Positions 38,125 through 48,382 are shown, counted from the stretch's first letter. The stretch is 64,000 nucleotides of DNA from Gammaproteobacteria bacterium (GCA_021773565.1 JAJFJZ010000011.1:34319-98318), one strand, 5' to 3'. The notes: a model not told the origin generated them from the sequence alone. Made by a program: numbers and translations.

Positions 38125-38940
38125 TCATTGTGTTAACTGCTTGCAGCCCGTGGCCACCAGGACCATATCCGGGAATGAATAGCCGCCGTCTGAACTTTTG
38201 TGTTTCGAAGCATTGGCAATCGTTGATTCCTTAATCTTTTCCTGAACCTGCAGTGGCTGTACAGCAAGATTACCAATCTTCCACCCAGCATCGAGTAATG
38301 ATTTTATGTCACGCATCTTCACCGGCTTAAGGCGCTTCTCACATTGAACTTGTACGTAGCCACACTTTTCCAAAAGGTTGACGTACTCCTCGGGCGCAGT
38401 GACATTAAATAGGGGTCCGCTGGGCAGTTGTTCGGGGGGTAAATATTCGTAGAGGGCTTCAACAAACGAGCCAAAACTTGCTTGCTCAGCCTGGATTGGA
38501 TGGATTATCACTATCCGACCCCCTGGTTTTAGTACCCGCGCGATCTCATCAAACACGATCACTGGGCGTGCGAAGTGATGGGCCGTGTAGCAACACACTG
38601 CTGTGTTAAAGCTTGAATCAGGGAAAGGTAATTTTTCTGCGTTAGCCACTTCAAAGTTGAGGCTGGGATTTTCTGCACGTGCAGCCGTGACCATTTTCTC
38701 AGAAAAGTCGATGCCGCTGACGTGGCCCGCATGTTTTGCTAATTGTGCGCTTAAAATTCCGGGCCCACACCCGACGTCCAATACATAACTACGACTGTCG
38801 ATCTGACCCACTTCGACCGCAATTTCGAGTTGCCCGCTTTCCGCCGTCATAAAACCCATAGATTCTATGTACAACCCGGCAGCAGCTTCCCAGGTAGCGT
38901 GCTCGTGCTTTTCAATATCTGTGGGATCGGTCTTGATCAT
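38125..38940 (-). CDS. class I SAM-dependent methyltransferase
   Basis: 271 aa. Motif I is YVLDVGCGPGILSAQLAKHA, followed by GIDFSEKMVTAARAENP (acidic residue contacting SAM ribose region) and NAEKLPFPDSSFNTAVC, the Methyltransf_11 signature. C-terminus carries substrate-side helices of unknown specificity. Upstream of and 13 bp from the hydrolase gene, same strand, so probably co-transcribed. Substrate unknown. Confidence 0.85.
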   Translation of the reverse strand: MIKTDPTDIEKHEHATWEAAAGLYIESMGFMTAESGQLEIAVEVGQIDSRSYVLDVGCGPGILSAQLAKHAGHVSGIDFSEKMVTAARAENPSLNFEVANAEKLPFPDSSFNTAVCCYTAHHFARPVIVFDEIARVLKPGGRIVIIHPIQAEQASFGSFVEALYEYLPPEQLPSGPLFNVTAPEEYVNLLEKCGYVQVQCEKRLKPVKMRDIKSLLDAGWKIGNLAVQPLQVQEKIKESTIANASKHKSSDGGYSFPDMVLVATGCKQLTQ

Positions 38941-39251
38941 ATAGCCGCCTGCTATTCGAGCCTTTGTAGAATAAGCAAAATTCGTTCAAGGGTGTTGGTA
39001 GACAACACTGTGGAGCGTTGATATGCCGACAAAGCAGATCCTTTTCAACGAATTTATCAAAATTTCATTGAAAAATCAGCTTTTGGGAAGCAGTTGAATT
39101 ACGCCAGTACAAGAAGGTGGCAAGAGGTAGAAAGTAAAGTTGGCTCGTTGCGAGCTCGATACGCGAATATTTCGTTGGCTTAATAAATTTGTTTAGCTAG
39201 CCCGATCTGTCTAACTCAGACGCCCTCTTCACCGGTGATTGAATTCAGATA
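38941..39251. other. intergenic stretch with no recognisable gene
   Basis: 311 bp between the methyltransferase and the small membrane protein. I see only short spurious frames, the longest about 24 codons from 39,022, and AT-rich tracts suitable for promoters on both sides. No repeat-module copy is visible. Confidence 0.6.
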
Positions 39252-39575
39252 TTGCTAAATGAACTTCTGCGACCGCAAATGTTCTCAGGATTAGTAGCAC
39301 TGATACGTGAGGGTATGATGCTGATAATTAGCATACTCGGAACTGGGTTGGTAATTGGAATGCTTCCGGGATTTCTTGGAGTAGACAGCATATTTAGCAT
39401 TCCCAACATTGCGTTGGGTTCGCTTGGCGCGTTGGCGGGTGCTTTTTTGGGGTTTGGCGACGCACAATATTTTCTCGAGCATCCATTTCTAAACGAGGTA
39501 ACGCTCATGATTGGTGTGTCGTTTCTGGTTGTGCTGATTAAAGTGTTGGTTACAGGAAATCGATCAACTTCGTAA
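39252..39575 (+). CDS. small predicted membrane protein
   Basis: Up to 107 aa. The first start is a TTG at 39,252; an ATG at 39,279 (MFSGLVALIREGMML) is the more usual alternative. Three hydrophobic stretches: LIISILGTGLVIGMLPGFLG, ALGSLGALAGAFLGFG and EVTLMIGVSFLVVLIKVLV. The glycine pattern GALAGAFLGFG resembles a packed helix pair. No recognised family and no ribosome site of note. Confidence 0.5.
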   Translation: MLNELLRPQMFSGLVALIREGMMLIISILGTGLVIGMLPGFLGVDSIFSIPNIALGSLGALAGAFLGFGDAQYFLEHPFLNEVTLMIGVSFLVVLIKVLVTGNRSTS

Positions 39576-39633
39576 TCGAGAACACTGGATTGTGGTCAAT
39601 TGCTGACATGCGGATAGAATTCATAATTCCCAA

Positions 39634-40710
39634 TTATTTTCCTTCGCTAGCCGCAGCTCCCTGTGCCAGAGTTTCACTCTCCAGCAGGCGCGCGCCACGC
39701 AAAATATTACCCATTGCGTAATTGCCCTCGTGGCATGCATATTCATAGATTACGTCATTGCTTCGTCGCCATGTATATTCACCGCTCCATGGTTTTTCCC
39801 AGGCGGTGTCATCAACAACAGTAAAATTGTACGAGACGTTGCCGTTTTCAAGTGCCGTAAATCGTTCTGTTAGATGCAGGTTGGCATCAGCGCCGAACAG
39901 CATGGTATCTTCACGAAAATTAATTGTATCCACAACAAGCGTATCACCTTCCCAGCGTCCTGTTGAGTCACCAAACCAGCTCTTCATTTCTTTAGGACCA
40001 TGCTCCGCGTTTAACCTGATAATACGCGCATCGTGCACCATCTCCAGTACGATCACTACGTGATCCTCGGTCTGGATGATTTGCTTGTAGTTATTGTAGA
40101 GGCTTGGCAACGTAGGTGCGGCGCCAGTAAAGCCCACCAGGCACCTCTCGTTTAATGCCAGACTTTCAGGTCCGTCAAAAGGTCCTGGGCCGTCTTCCTT
40201 CAACCAGGACGCCGTGCCATCATTCACGTGCCTGAAAGAACTACTTTGAATGGCTCGTTTAACCTGGCCTTGTTTAGTCATCGCTGGCTGACGACCATTG
40301 GAGGGATCATATATAATGGAAGTTCGAAACCGCCCATCAAGCTCATTGACGTCTGTGCCACTGTCAATCCAGAAAGCATTGTACCCACCGGTGCCGCCCC
40401 CACCGCCGGTTTTAATCTTGCCACCACCCAGCACGGGTGCGACCCGATCGGGATCACTATCCTTACTCGCCTCTGCAACAGCAACAGCAACTTTGCGTGC
40501 AATGGCCTCTGCTTCGGCTTTTGTCATCCACTGCTTTTCCCCATACTCTTCCGGTCTGTTTAGGGGCGTAAGCGTAGCCGCATCGTAATAGCCGCTTAAG
40601 TCCGGCTTTCCCGTGCTGGTGCGCACCAGTTTGAAGTCCTCTGCCAATACATCTACACCGGTAAATAGTGCTAATAACATAACAATTGTTGTATACGGCG
40701 ATTTGTTCAT
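39634..40710 (-). CDS. exported protein of unknown function behind the arsenite pump
   Basis: 358 aa from the ATG at 40,710, which has AGGAG 8 nt upstream; the frame is open to 40,749. Signal peptide MNKSPYTTIVMLLALFTGVD then VLAED. Contains a glycine run (GGGKIKTGGGGGTGGYNAFW) and the recurrent blocks GDSTGRWEGDTLVVDTINF and HLTERFTALENGNVSYNFTV, seen in a widespread family of secreted proteins of unknown role in proteobacteria. Starts 19 bp after the ACR3 stop, so probably in one transcript. No link to arsenic can be shown. Confidence 0.75.
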   Translation of the reverse strand: MNKSPYTTIVMLLALFTGVDVLAEDFKLVRTSTGKPDLSGYYDAATLTPLNRPEEYGEKQWMTKAEAEAIARKVAVAVAEASKDSDPDRVAPVLGGGKIKTGGGGGTGGYNAFWIDSGTDVNELDGRFRTSIIYDPSNGRQPAMTKQGQVKRAIQSSSFRHVNDGTASWLKEDGPGPFDGPESLALNERCLVGFTGAAPTLPSLYNNYKQIIQTEDHVVIVLEMVHDARIIRLNAEHGPKEMKSWFGDSTGRWEGDTLVVDTINFREDTMLFGADANLHLTERFTALENGNVSYNFTVVDDTAWEKPWSGEYTWRRSNDVIYEYACHEGNYAMGNILRGARLLESETLAQGAAASEGK

Positions 40711-40729
40711 TGAGTTGTTCTCCTGAATC

Positions 40730-41764
40730 TCATTTATCATCGTGGTCATTCTTAAACCAATGGCCTGTGCGATTGACTATTACTACCAATGATAACATCA
40801 CAGGTACCTCTACAAGCACACCCACTACCGTGGCTAACGCTGCTCCTGAGTTCATTCCGAAGAGCGATATGGCAACGGCGACGGCTAGCTCAAAAAAATT
40901 TGAAGTACCGATTAGGCAGGCTGGAGCCGCAATGTTGTGGGGCAGTTTCATCGCCTTTGCAGCGCCATACGCAATGGTAAAAATGCCGTAGGTCTGGATC
41001 AGCAATGGTATGGCAATTAGCACGATCACTACAGGATCGTTGATAATTTTTTCGGCCTGAAACCCGAATAGCAGCACGACTGTTCCAAGCAGGCCAATCA
41101 CCGTCCATGGCTTCAACGTAGTTACAAACGCCTCTATACGGTTACTGTTCCCATTAAGTTCAAGCCGGCGGTGGGTTAATACCCCTGCGATTAATGGTAG
41201 GAGCACATACAACACTACGGAAAGCAGCAAGGTCTCCCAAGGCACAGCTATATCAGTTATACCCAGAAGCAGGGCGGCGAGCGGCGCAAAAGCGAACACC
41301 ATGATGATGTCATTGACTGAAACCTGCACCAGTGTGTAGTTCGGATCGCCGTCTGTTAGCTGGCTCCAAACAAACACCATGGCCGTGCAGGGTGCAACAC
41401 CCAGCAATATCATTCCCGCGATGTACTCCGTCGCGGATTGGGGATCTACCCAGTCCGCAAAAAGCACCTTGAAAAAGAGCCAACCTAACGCTGCCATGGT
41501 GAATGGTTTAATTAACCAATTCACGACAAGAGTAAGAACGAGCCCCTTTGGCCGCTTGCCAACATCCTTAATGGCTGAAAAATCGATTTGTACCATCATT
41601 GGGTAAATCATGACCCAAATCAGAACGGCTACCACCAGGTTGACATGGGCGTACTCAATTTTAGCGATTCCCTGAAATACGCCCGGGAATAAGTTACCCA
41701 AGAATACGCCAGCAATTATGCAAAGACCTACCCAGACTGACAGGTAGCGCTCAAACAATCCCAT
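40730..41764 (-). CDS. ACR3-family arsenite efflux transporter
   Basis: 344 aa from the ATG at 41,764 ([13 protein letters not shown]), preceded by GGAGAG; an upstream frame adds five residues. Ten hydrophobic helices. Diagnostic segments: [39 protein letters not shown] with the conserved Cys of ACR3, and [18 protein letters not shown]. Exports As(III) across the inner membrane using proton motive force. The usual arsR and arsC companions are not adjacent; an ArsR-type gene lies 11 kb away at 52.3-52.7 kb. Confidence 0.93.
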   Translation of the reverse strand: MGLFERYLSVWVGLCIIAGVFLGNLFPGVFQGIAKIEYAHVNLVVAVLIWVMIYPMMVQIDFSAIKDVGKRPKGLVLTLVVNWLIKPFTMAALGWLFFKVLFADWVDPQSATEYIAGMILLGVAPCTAMVFVWSQLTDGDPNYTLVQVSVNDIIMVFAFAPLAALLLGITDIAVPWETLLLSVVLYVLLPLIAGVLTHRRLELNGNSNRIEAFVTTLKPWTVIGLLGTVVLLFGFQAEKIINDPVVIVLIAIPLLIQTYGIFTIAYGAAKAMKLPHNIAAPACLIGTSNFFELAVAVAISLFGMNSGAALATVVGVLVEVPVMLSLVVIVNRTGHWFKNDHDDK

Positions 41765-41905
41765 GGTTGTTCTCTCCAATGTGCTTAGGTAAGTTGGTTC
41801 AGTAAAAATGTTGTAATAATTGTATCAGTGCTTTCCATTGACCTCGCACATGTTTTCGATACATCCGCGAGCCGAGCGATCCTGAATGCGCTTTCCAGCG
41901 CACAC

Positions 41906-43666
41906 CTAAAGCGATATTGCAGCGACTTGTTCGTCGGATAATCCCAGACGCGCCAGGAGCGGGTTCCATCGGGGGTCGTCGTGCAAATTGTTGAGAAATG
42001 GATCGGTTCTAATGCCACTAGTCGGTTGGCCATCGTTCACGGCGCGATATAACCATTCGAATGCCGTATCTACTTCGTTCCTCGAGGCGTACACGGTTGC
42101 GATGAGGTACGCGCGATTGTTAGCGTATTGTTCCACCAACTTCGCTATCGCCGCTTTCGATTCATCAGTCCGGTCTAATAATTCGAAAGAAATCGATTTT
42201 ATGACTAATTCGTAGGGCTCCATATGCGCCTTTTCCACTTCTTCAATCGCATTTTCCGGCTGGTTGAAGAGCAAATATGCACCCGCGAGATTCGCATGCG
42301 CTATAGGGTTGCCCGGGGTTAATTCCAGCGCTGCGCGCGCCGCATCAATGGCGTCTGTGAACCTGCCAGCGCGCGCAAGCTGGTCTGACAAATTGCTGTG
42401 AACAGTCGTAGAAATGGGGTTGAGCACCAGGCTTCGACGCGTCATTTCGATAGCTTTTTCAACCCTTCCCAGAGTGCTTGCCAGAACAGCCGCATTGCTC
42501 AAAATTATGGAGTTGTCAGGCTCAAGAATCAGTGCCCGACTAAAGTACACAGCCGATGCGGCATAGTCCTGCTCGTATCGCATCGCCACCCATGCGCGAG
42601 CGGAGTGCGCAAGTGCGTAGTTGGGTTCAAGCTGCAATGCCTTCTCAACAGCAGACAATGCCAATTCGTTTGCCTCACGATATGGTAACTGACCTGTCAG
42701 CGCCATGTTTGAGTAGGTTGCAGCTAGCGTATTCCACGCTGGGGCGTAATTGGGATCTATTTCAAGAGTCTGCTGCAGATATTCCACTGCTTTCTCGTAG
42801 CCATCATTGCTGCGTTGTTGATAAAAATGCAAACCATACAAATATGTGGAAAACGCATCGGGGTCTGTTTCCCGCGCGCGAGGAGCCTCGCCAAGAATGG
42901 AAATTCGTAATGCGTCGACAACCGCATTTGCGATTTCGTCTTGAACCGCGAAAATATCGTCCATATCACGATCGTATGTTTCTGACCAGAGATGATATCC
43001 GCTGACGACACTTATTAGTTGCGCAGTAACTCGGAGTCGATTGCCAGATTTACGAACGCTGCCTTCCAATACGTTTGCGACATTTAGCGATCGACCGATG
43101 GTTGGGATGTCCAGGTCTTTTTCCTTAAAGGAAAAAGAAGACGTTCTTGCCGTTACCTGTAGTTCTGGAATGGCAGCTAACATATTGAGTAATTCTTCGG
43201 ATAACCCCTCTGAGAAATAGACATTTGCAGGATCGTCGCTGAAGTTGACAAATGGCAGTACCGCGATCGATTCTCTGGGGGTATCTGCTGATGCTTTCGA
43301 AACTGGCTGGCCGACGGGTGATGCCTCGGGAATTACCCGGTCCAGGACCACTATTCCAGCAGACAACATCAAAAGTATTACGATTAGAATATTGGTTTTT
43401 CGTCCAGTCGGAAGTGTTTCGGCACGACTGCTGATATCTGATTCCCGTCTGAGCCCATCCGGGGTTAGCTCAAAAATCCAGGAAAATATGAGCACGATCG
43501 GAAATCCCAGAATCAGGATTGCGACAAGTAGGCGAATGCTCCAGGAAGGCACATCAAACGCATCAAACATAATATCGGCGACCTGCAGTACTAACCAGGA
43601 TGCCACCAGGTAAAGTGCCGCCGCTTTAATGACGCTGCGACGTCTCAGTTCTTTAAAAATGGACAT
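41906..43666 (-). CDS. TolB-like/TPR membrane protein
   Basis: 586 aa. An N-terminal region with two membrane segments (AAALYLVASWLVLQVADIMF and LLVAILILGFPIVLIFSWIF) precedes a further helix near 100. A TolB/FlgO-like domain follows (about 130-250: ESIAVLPFVNFSDDPANVYF, LEGSVRKSGNRLRVTAQLI, YHLWSETYDRDMDDIF). About nine TPR units fill the rest. This layout is common in proteins sometimes labelled adenylate cyclase, but no cyclase domain is present. Close relative of the next gene upstream in its TolB and TPR parts. Probably a scaffold or sensor; role unknown. Confidence 0.82.
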   Translation of the reverse strand: MSIFKELRRRSVIKAAALYLVASWLVLQVADIMFDAFDVPSWSIRLLVAILILGFPIVLIFSWIFELTPDGLRRESDISSRAETLPTGRKTNILIVILLMLSAGIVVLDRVIPEASPVGQPVSKASADTPRESIAVLPFVNFSDDPANVYFSEGLSEELLNMLAAIPELQVTARTSSFSFKEKDLDIPTIGRSLNVANVLEGSVRKSGNRLRVTAQLISVVSGYHLWSETYDRDMDDIFAVQDEIANAVVDALRISILGEAPRARETDPDAFSTYLYGLHFYQQRSNDGYEKAVEYLQQTLEIDPNYAPAWNTLAATYSNMALTGQLPYREANELALSAVEKALQLEPNYALAHSARAWVAMRYEQDYAASAVYFSRALILEPDNSIILSNAAVLASTLGRVEKAIEMTRRSLVLNPISTTVHSNLSDQLARAGRFTDAIDAARAALELTPGNPIAHANLAGAYLLFNQPENAIEEVEKAHMEPYELVIKSISFELLDRTDESKAAIAKLVEQYANNRAYLIATVYASRNEVDTAFEWLYRAVNDGQPTSGIRTDPFLNNLHDDPRWNPLLARLGLSDEQVAAISL

Positions 43667-43959
43667 TGCTTTTGTTTCGCTTTTCTATTGATCAAGGTAA
43701 GCGTTTTTTCGCAGGTTCGCCGAGGCGTTTGGTTTTACTTGCTTTCCCGATTTTGCGTCAATTATTCGATGACGCGTCTTACAATATTTTTCCGCATATA
43801 CTTATACCTTACTCTAGCAGCAATTTCGACTGTAGGCACATAGCTGCTCTCGAACATTATCTGGTTGAGCGCCTGCTTTCCGGGGCAGGGTTATCCGAAC
43901 GATTGAACTAGGTGGTCGTCACCACTCTGACAGGAACAGTTTTTCCATAGAGTAATCGG

Positions 43960-45786
43960 TTAATCCGGTATATTGATCTCAAATTGAATGGCTGCCAGTT
44001 GAATGGGGGATCTATTGATACTTTCAAGAAAAGGTAGCCAGCGCGGGTCATTATGGATGTTGGCAAACATAGGATTAACGATGATTTGCGCCAGTCCCGG
44101 ATCTTTGTACTGCAATGCTTTCTCCAACCACTCAAAGGCGAGATCTGCCTCCGCCCGAAATGCGTATGCATAAGCAATATTGTAGGCCGCCGTTTTGGAT
44201 GAATTCTCAATAGCCTCCGCCAGAGCTGCATCTGATTCCGCTTTTTTCCCCAGCGCATGGTACACGAGGGCGAGGCCAATTCGTCGCCAGCTGAGATCTT
44301 CCTTTAGAACCGTTTCTAAGGCGGTTTTCGGTTCCCGTTTTAGCAGAAACGCAATACCCATAAACTGATTTGCTCCAAGCATTCCCGGACTCAAGGCAAG
44401 GGCGGTGTTAAAGGAGGCGATAGCGTCGTCTGGACGATTTGAGAACAGGTAACACACAGCCATGCGCCGATGATTTCTGGCATTTATCGGATCTCTAATG
44501 AGCAGATATTCCTGCAGCTTTATGGCGACATCCATTCGGCCAAGAGACACAGCAAATGCGGTCGCTTCGCTGAGTAGATCCATATCAGTTGAATCCAGAA
44601 TTAATGCCGTTTCCAGATGTCGGGCTGCAGCTTCTATGTCTCCGTCGTGATTGTTTGCGATCAAACTTAAGCGTGCATGACCGGCTGCCAGATTTGGATC
44701 CAGTTCAAGCGCTTTACCTGTCGCCTCTCTGGCGAGCCTAAATCCTTCTACGACAGGGCGTTGACCTCTGTCAGTTTGGTCACAATAAACGGCAGCGAGA
44801 CCGTCCCAGGCGGCTATGTAGGATGCATCAATTTCCAGCGCCTGTTTGTATAGGGCAATGGATTGAGTGTAGCTTTCCGATGTGCCATGTCGAGACAAGT
44901 GTCTTGCTTGCAGGAATAGTGCGTAGGCGCGTGGGTCTATCTCTTTCGCTACTGGTGCACTACCGAACAGATTTATCCTAAGTTGTGCTACTACTTCGGC
45001 GGCAATGTCGTCTTGAATGGCAAAAACATCATCCAGTGTGCGATCGTAGGTTTCTGACCATAAGTGGTATCCGTCTGCAACCTGTACGAGTTGTGCGTTA
45101 ATTCGGACCTGCTTACCCGATTTTCGTACAGAGCCCTCCAACAGATAGGGCACATTAAGTTGCTCACCAATATGCTGAACGGTTGCTTCACTGTTCCTGA
45201 ATGAAAATGAGGATGTCCGGGCAACTACCTGTAGCTGTGATACCTTGCTTAACAGGTTTAACAACTCTTCAGAAAGTCCTTCTGAAAAATACTGCTGTTC
45301 CTGATCGGAGCTCATGTTGACAAAAGGAAGAACAGCAATGCCTATTGAGCTACCTGATTTTGGTATTACTGGAATTGGGCTCGGGGAATGGGTGGGTATA
45401 TTTACAAGCTTTTGCACACTGGCAATAACTTGAAGCAAGGCGCGTGCGTGGGCGTCACCGTTCCAAAGTGTTAGATCGGCGGTTTGCATTCGTCTGAAGG
45501 CCAGCGGTATGCGCGTATTATCGATTTGTACAGGTACGAGAATGCCGCGGTTGTAACCATCACTGGCTTCGTTACGGACCCAATCAGATGAGACTGAATC
45601 GTTAGACCAGACAACAATCACACAGGATGCTTCGTCCAGTCTCTTTTCTATCTCAACATCAAAACGCATTCCTAGTCCGATATGTCGATCCCACCATACC
45701 GAGTACCCGTGTATCTCCACAGCCTGGACTAACGATCGAACCTTCTCCCGGTCTACAGAAGAGTAGGATAGGAATATATCTGCCAC
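43960..45786 (-). CDS. TIR domain fused to TolB-like and TPR domains
   Basis: 608 aa from a GTG at 45,786. Residues 1-130 are a TIR domain: MADIFLSYSSVDREKVRSLV, SVWWDRHIGLGMRFD then VEIEKRLDEASCVIVVWS, and WVRNEASDGYNRGILVPVQI. The glutamate after GMRFDV sits where catalytic TIRs have their NAD-cleaving Glu. A TolB-like domain (about 150-270: IAVLPFVNMSSDQEQQYFSE) and about eight TPRs follow. No membrane helix, unlike the paralog downstream. TIR-TPR proteins occur in signalling and antiphage systems; enzymatic activity is inferred only. Confidence 0.85.
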   Translation of the reverse strand: MADIFLSYSSVDREKVRSLVQAVEIHGYSVWWDRHIGLGMRFDVEIEKRLDEASCVIVVWSNDSVSSDWVRNEASDGYNRGILVPVQIDNTRIPLAFRRMQTADLTLWNGDAHARALLQVIASVQKLVNIPTHSPSPIPVIPKSGSSIGIAVLPFVNMSSDQEQQYFSEGLSEELLNLLSKVSQLQVVARTSSFSFRNSEATVQHIGEQLNVPYLLEGSVRKSGKQVRINAQLVQVADGYHLWSETYDRTLDDVFAIQDDIAAEVVAQLRINLFGSAPVAKEIDPRAYALFLQARHLSRHGTSESYTQSIALYKQALEIDASYIAAWDGLAAVYCDQTDRGQRPVVEGFRLAREATGKALELDPNLAAGHARLSLIANNHDGDIEAAARHLETALILDSTDMDLLSEATAFAVSLGRMDVAIKLQEYLLIRDPINARNHRRMAVCYLFSNRPDDAIASFNTALALSPGMLGANQFMGIAFLLKREPKTALETVLKEDLSWRRIGLALVYHALGKKAESDAALAEAIENSSKTAAYNIAYAYAFRAEADLAFEWLEKALQYKDPGLAQIIVNPMFANIHNDPRWLPFLESINRSPIQLAAIQFEINIPD

Positions 45787-46064
45787 TAGTTAGCCCCGCG
45801 AAATTTAGTTCTCAGCGCGTTGATTGAGTCTGCGCGAGTACCTGTGTAAACCTCACTGAGACACTTGTTGGAAACCTTAATACCCATTCACAATAATTTC
45901 CGGTTTATCAATTGATTGTACACATATTTCCATTAAGTCTCATAGAGTGGAATTGGCGCAGCAATTGCTGGCCCCCGATATGATGTGTTCAGGAAGATCC
46001 ACAACCACGATTGATGGCGCTTTGACAAATTATTGCGTTGTGATGCTCGCAGAGACCGAAGTTG

Positions 46065-46937
46065 CTACCCTCTTTCCAGGGCTGCAATACGATCGGCAAG
46101 TGGCGGATGACTGGCGAAAAATGCTTGAACACGCCCCGCGTTTATCGCCATCGATCTTACCTCGTCAGGTAATGGTTTTGAATCACTTGATGCTTGCAAT
46201 GTTCTCAAGGCGTTAATCATATTCTGTCGACCGGCGAGCGCTGCACCACCAGCATCAGCCCGATATTCACGCCATCTCGAAAACCACATAACAATTGTCA
46301 TCGCCAATATTCCGAAGATGAGTTCCGACACCATAGACACAATCCAAAACGCTGGGCCGTGACCACTTTCGACTCGAAAAACGAGTCGGTCTACCGCATG
46401 ACCAACGATGCGCGAAAGAAATATTACAAAGGTGTTCACAACGCCCTGGATTAAGCTAAGTGTCACCATGTCACCATTTGCTGCGTGGCTAACCTCGTGG
46501 GCGAGTACTGCTTCAATTGCACCACGATCCATTTGCTTCAACAGACCCGTGCTCACGGCAATCAATGCGGCGTTCTTGTTCCAGCCGGTTGCGAAAGCAT
46601 TTGGTGACGCACTATCAAAGACCCCCACCCCTGGCGTTCTGATCCCCGCTCTGTGCGATAGATCCTGTACTGAGTGAACCAGCCACTGCTCCACGCCGTT
46701 GCCCGGTTTATCGATGATTCGCACACGCATCGATTTTTTGGCGATGGTCTTGGAGAGGAACAGCGAAATTAAAGATCCCGCAAAACCAATGATTGCGGAA
46801 TATACGAGCAGTGCCCCAAAGTCCAGGTCGACGCCATTGTCTTGCAAAAGCCCCTCGAGTCCGAGCAGGCGGAACACAGCACTGATGAGTGCAATGATTG
46901 CGATGTTGGTACCAATGAAAAGTGCAATTCGAAGCAT
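46065..46937 (-). CDS. htpX: membrane zinc metalloprotease HtpX
   Basis: 290 aa, M48 family. Two N-terminal helices (IALFIGTNIAIIALISAVFR and ALLVYSAIIGFAGSLISLFL), zinc motif VLAHEVSHAANGDMVTLSLI near residue 140, two more helices, and the third-ligand Glu in FSRWREYRADAGGAALAGR. Degrades damaged inner-membrane proteins. The C-terminus FASHPPLADRIAALERG is typical. Starts 7 bp after the terC-like gene on the same strand. Confidence 0.95.
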   Translation of the reverse strand: MLRIALFIGTNIAIIALISAVFRLLGLEGLLQDNGVDLDFGALLVYSAIIGFAGSLISLFLSKTIAKKSMRVRIIDKPGNGVEQWLVHSVQDLSHRAGIRTPGVGVFDSASPNAFATGWNKNAALIAVSTGLLKQMDRGAIEAVLAHEVSHAANGDMVTLSLIQGVVNTFVIFLSRIVGHAVDRLVFRVESGHGPAFWIVSMVSELIFGILAMTIVMWFSRWREYRADAGGAALAGRQNMINALRTLQASSDSKPLPDEVRSMAINAGRVQAFFASHPPLADRIAALERG

Positions 46938-46944
46938 CGTTACT

Positions 46945-47688
46945 TCACCTGGTTTTCGACTTTATTCGTGCTCGTCTCGAAAGCATGTTTAAGCCCTCGA
47001 TAAGTACAGAGAAACCCATGGCAGCGTAGATATAACCTTTTGGTAAGTGCGCGCCAAAGCCCTCGGCAATTAATGTTGTGCCGATAAGCAATAAAAATCC
47101 GAGCGCTAACATGACGATGGTTGGGTTTGCATGAATAAAATTTGCCAGTGGGTTAGCAGCCAATAACATAGTTGCAACGGTAATGAGTATAGCCAGAACC
47201 ATGATCGGGATGTGCTCCGTCATACCGACGGCCGTTATAATACTGTCAATCGAAAATACTACATCCAGTAAGAGAATTTGAAGGATTACCGCCGCCACAC
47301 CAGTAGTTGCTATTTCAGGATTCAGGTTATCGGGCCCGGGATCCGGATCTACTATGTGATGTATTTCCTTCGTAGCCTTCCAGACAAGAAATAACCCGCC
47401 TGATATGAGAATCACGTCCCGCCAGGAAAAAGACTGCCCAAATACATCAAAAACTGGTTCGACTAGACCAACGATGAAAGCAACAGTACCCAGTAGCGCA
47501 AGCCTGAGCACCAAAGCCCCGGCAATACCAGCCTGACGTGCCTTTGCTCGTTGGTGCTCAGGTAGTTTGTTTGATAATACCGAGATAAAAACCAGATTAT
47601 CGATCCCCAGTACTACTTCCATTGCCGTTAGGGCGGCGAGTGCAGCCCACGCATTTGGGTTATTTGCCAGGGAAACCAGATAGTCCAT
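46945..47688 (-). CDS. TerC-family integral membrane protein (YgdQ-like)
   Basis: 247 aa with seven predicted helices. The two acidic family motifs are present: [20 protein letters not shown] (about 22-41) and [20 protein letters not shown] (about 140-160). The family is associated with metal-ion handling and, in recent work, manganese export at sites of membrane protein maturation. The short YgdQ type lacks CBS domains. Co-directional with htpX, 7 bp apart, so probably one operon in membrane quality control. Confidence 0.9.
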   Translation of the reverse strand: MDYLVSLANNPNAWAALAALTAMEVVLGIDNLVFISVLSNKLPEHQRAKARQAGIAGALVLRLALLGTVAFIVGLVEPVFDVFGQSFSWRDVILISGGLFLVWKATKEIHHIVDPDPGPDNLNPEIATTGVAAVILQILLLDVVFSIDSIITAVGMTEHIPIMVLAILITVATMLLAANPLANFIHANPTIVMLALGFLLLIGTTLIAEGFGAHLPKGYIYAAMGFSVLIEGLNMLSRRARIKSKTR

Positions 47689-47861
47689 TATATTAAAGCC
47701 AGTAGATTCAGTTTACGAAAGGTCCATCTTATAGAAACATCAATTCAAGTGTCTGCATTTGCCAGATTATTAGTAAGGCAGCGTTTTACAGTTATCTATA
47801 ACCGCAATTCCAGAAAACGCTGATGAGCCGAGATTTTATTACAGGGACAGAATCGGATAGC

Positions 47862-47895
47862 CGCTTTCGGCCATGAATGCTTCTTCGGAAATAGT
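47862..47895 (+). repeat. partial module of the right-hand intergenic repeat family
   Basis: ATAGCCGCTTTCGGCCATGA resembles module 3 of the 126-bp repeat that dominates 54-64 kb. It lies upstream of terC and downstream of the 47.9-kb gene. Only one module is recognisable, so it may be a decayed copy. Confidence 0.4.
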
Positions 47896-47925
47896 CAAAA
47901 ACATTCTGCTGATCGTGGTTCAAAT

Positions 47926-48258
47926 TTACTGTGTGTTAATCGCTGAGAACTCCTTTTTTAGCGTATCGATCAATTCCGGTACCTTATCCTTAACCCATTG
48001 TGGGTTACGATGCGCAATCATTAGCCAGAACAAGTACTGTACGTCAAAAAAGGTAGCGTCCAGGCACCCGCTTTCCTTTTTATCGCGTTTGAAGTGCCAG
48101 TGTACTGAACCGGGGTGTTTGTGCGCTAGATATTTCCCGATGTGGGATACGTAAAGGCCAGCAGATTTAGCGGCACTTTCGACCAAGGGCATTAATGTTT
48201 TTCTCGTAACACCTTCTGGAATATCGATGTAGTAGTTATCCGACTTTTTTTCAACCAT
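47926..48258 (-). CDS. small protein of unknown function
   Basis: 110 aa from the ATG at 48,258, which has GGAGAAG 4-6 nt upstream; the frame is open to 48,420 but without a comparable site. Sequence features: DIPEGVTRKTLMPLVESAAK, HPGSVHWHFKRDKKESGCLD and FFDVQYLFWLMIAHRNPQW. The alternating His/Trp strand and compact size suggest a single alpha/beta domain. No signal peptide, no membrane helix. I do not recognise a family. Confidence 0.65.
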   Translation of the reverse strand: MVEKKSDNYYIDIPEGVTRKTLMPLVESAAKSAGLYVSHIGKYLAHKHPGSVHWHFKRDKKESGCLDATFFDVQYLFWLMIAHRNPQWVKDKVPELIDTLKKEFSAINTQ

Positions 48259-48353
48259 CTTGCTTCTCCAAAACAGGCACTGGGGTATGGAATAGGTACT
48301 TTCGCAGGGTGTCAACCTGGAGTTGCTCTGGGCACAAGCGGGTATACGCTTGA

Positions 48354-48382
48354 TTGCATTGTTTCCCGGGATATGTGGAAAT
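48354..48382. repeat. 29-bp upstream motif, copy 1
   Basis: TTGCATTG followed by TTTCCCGGGATATGTGGAAA and T, recurring at 62,294-62,322 with one mismatch. It contains the inverted repeat TTTCC...GGAAA. In both places the sequence after it drifts but retains a GGTGGC-(A/G)-(A/G)-ATG block about 30 bp on. Here it lies in the 394-bp gap before the nucleotidyltransferase; no other gene is credible in that gap apart from the leader peptide. Confidence 0.7.
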
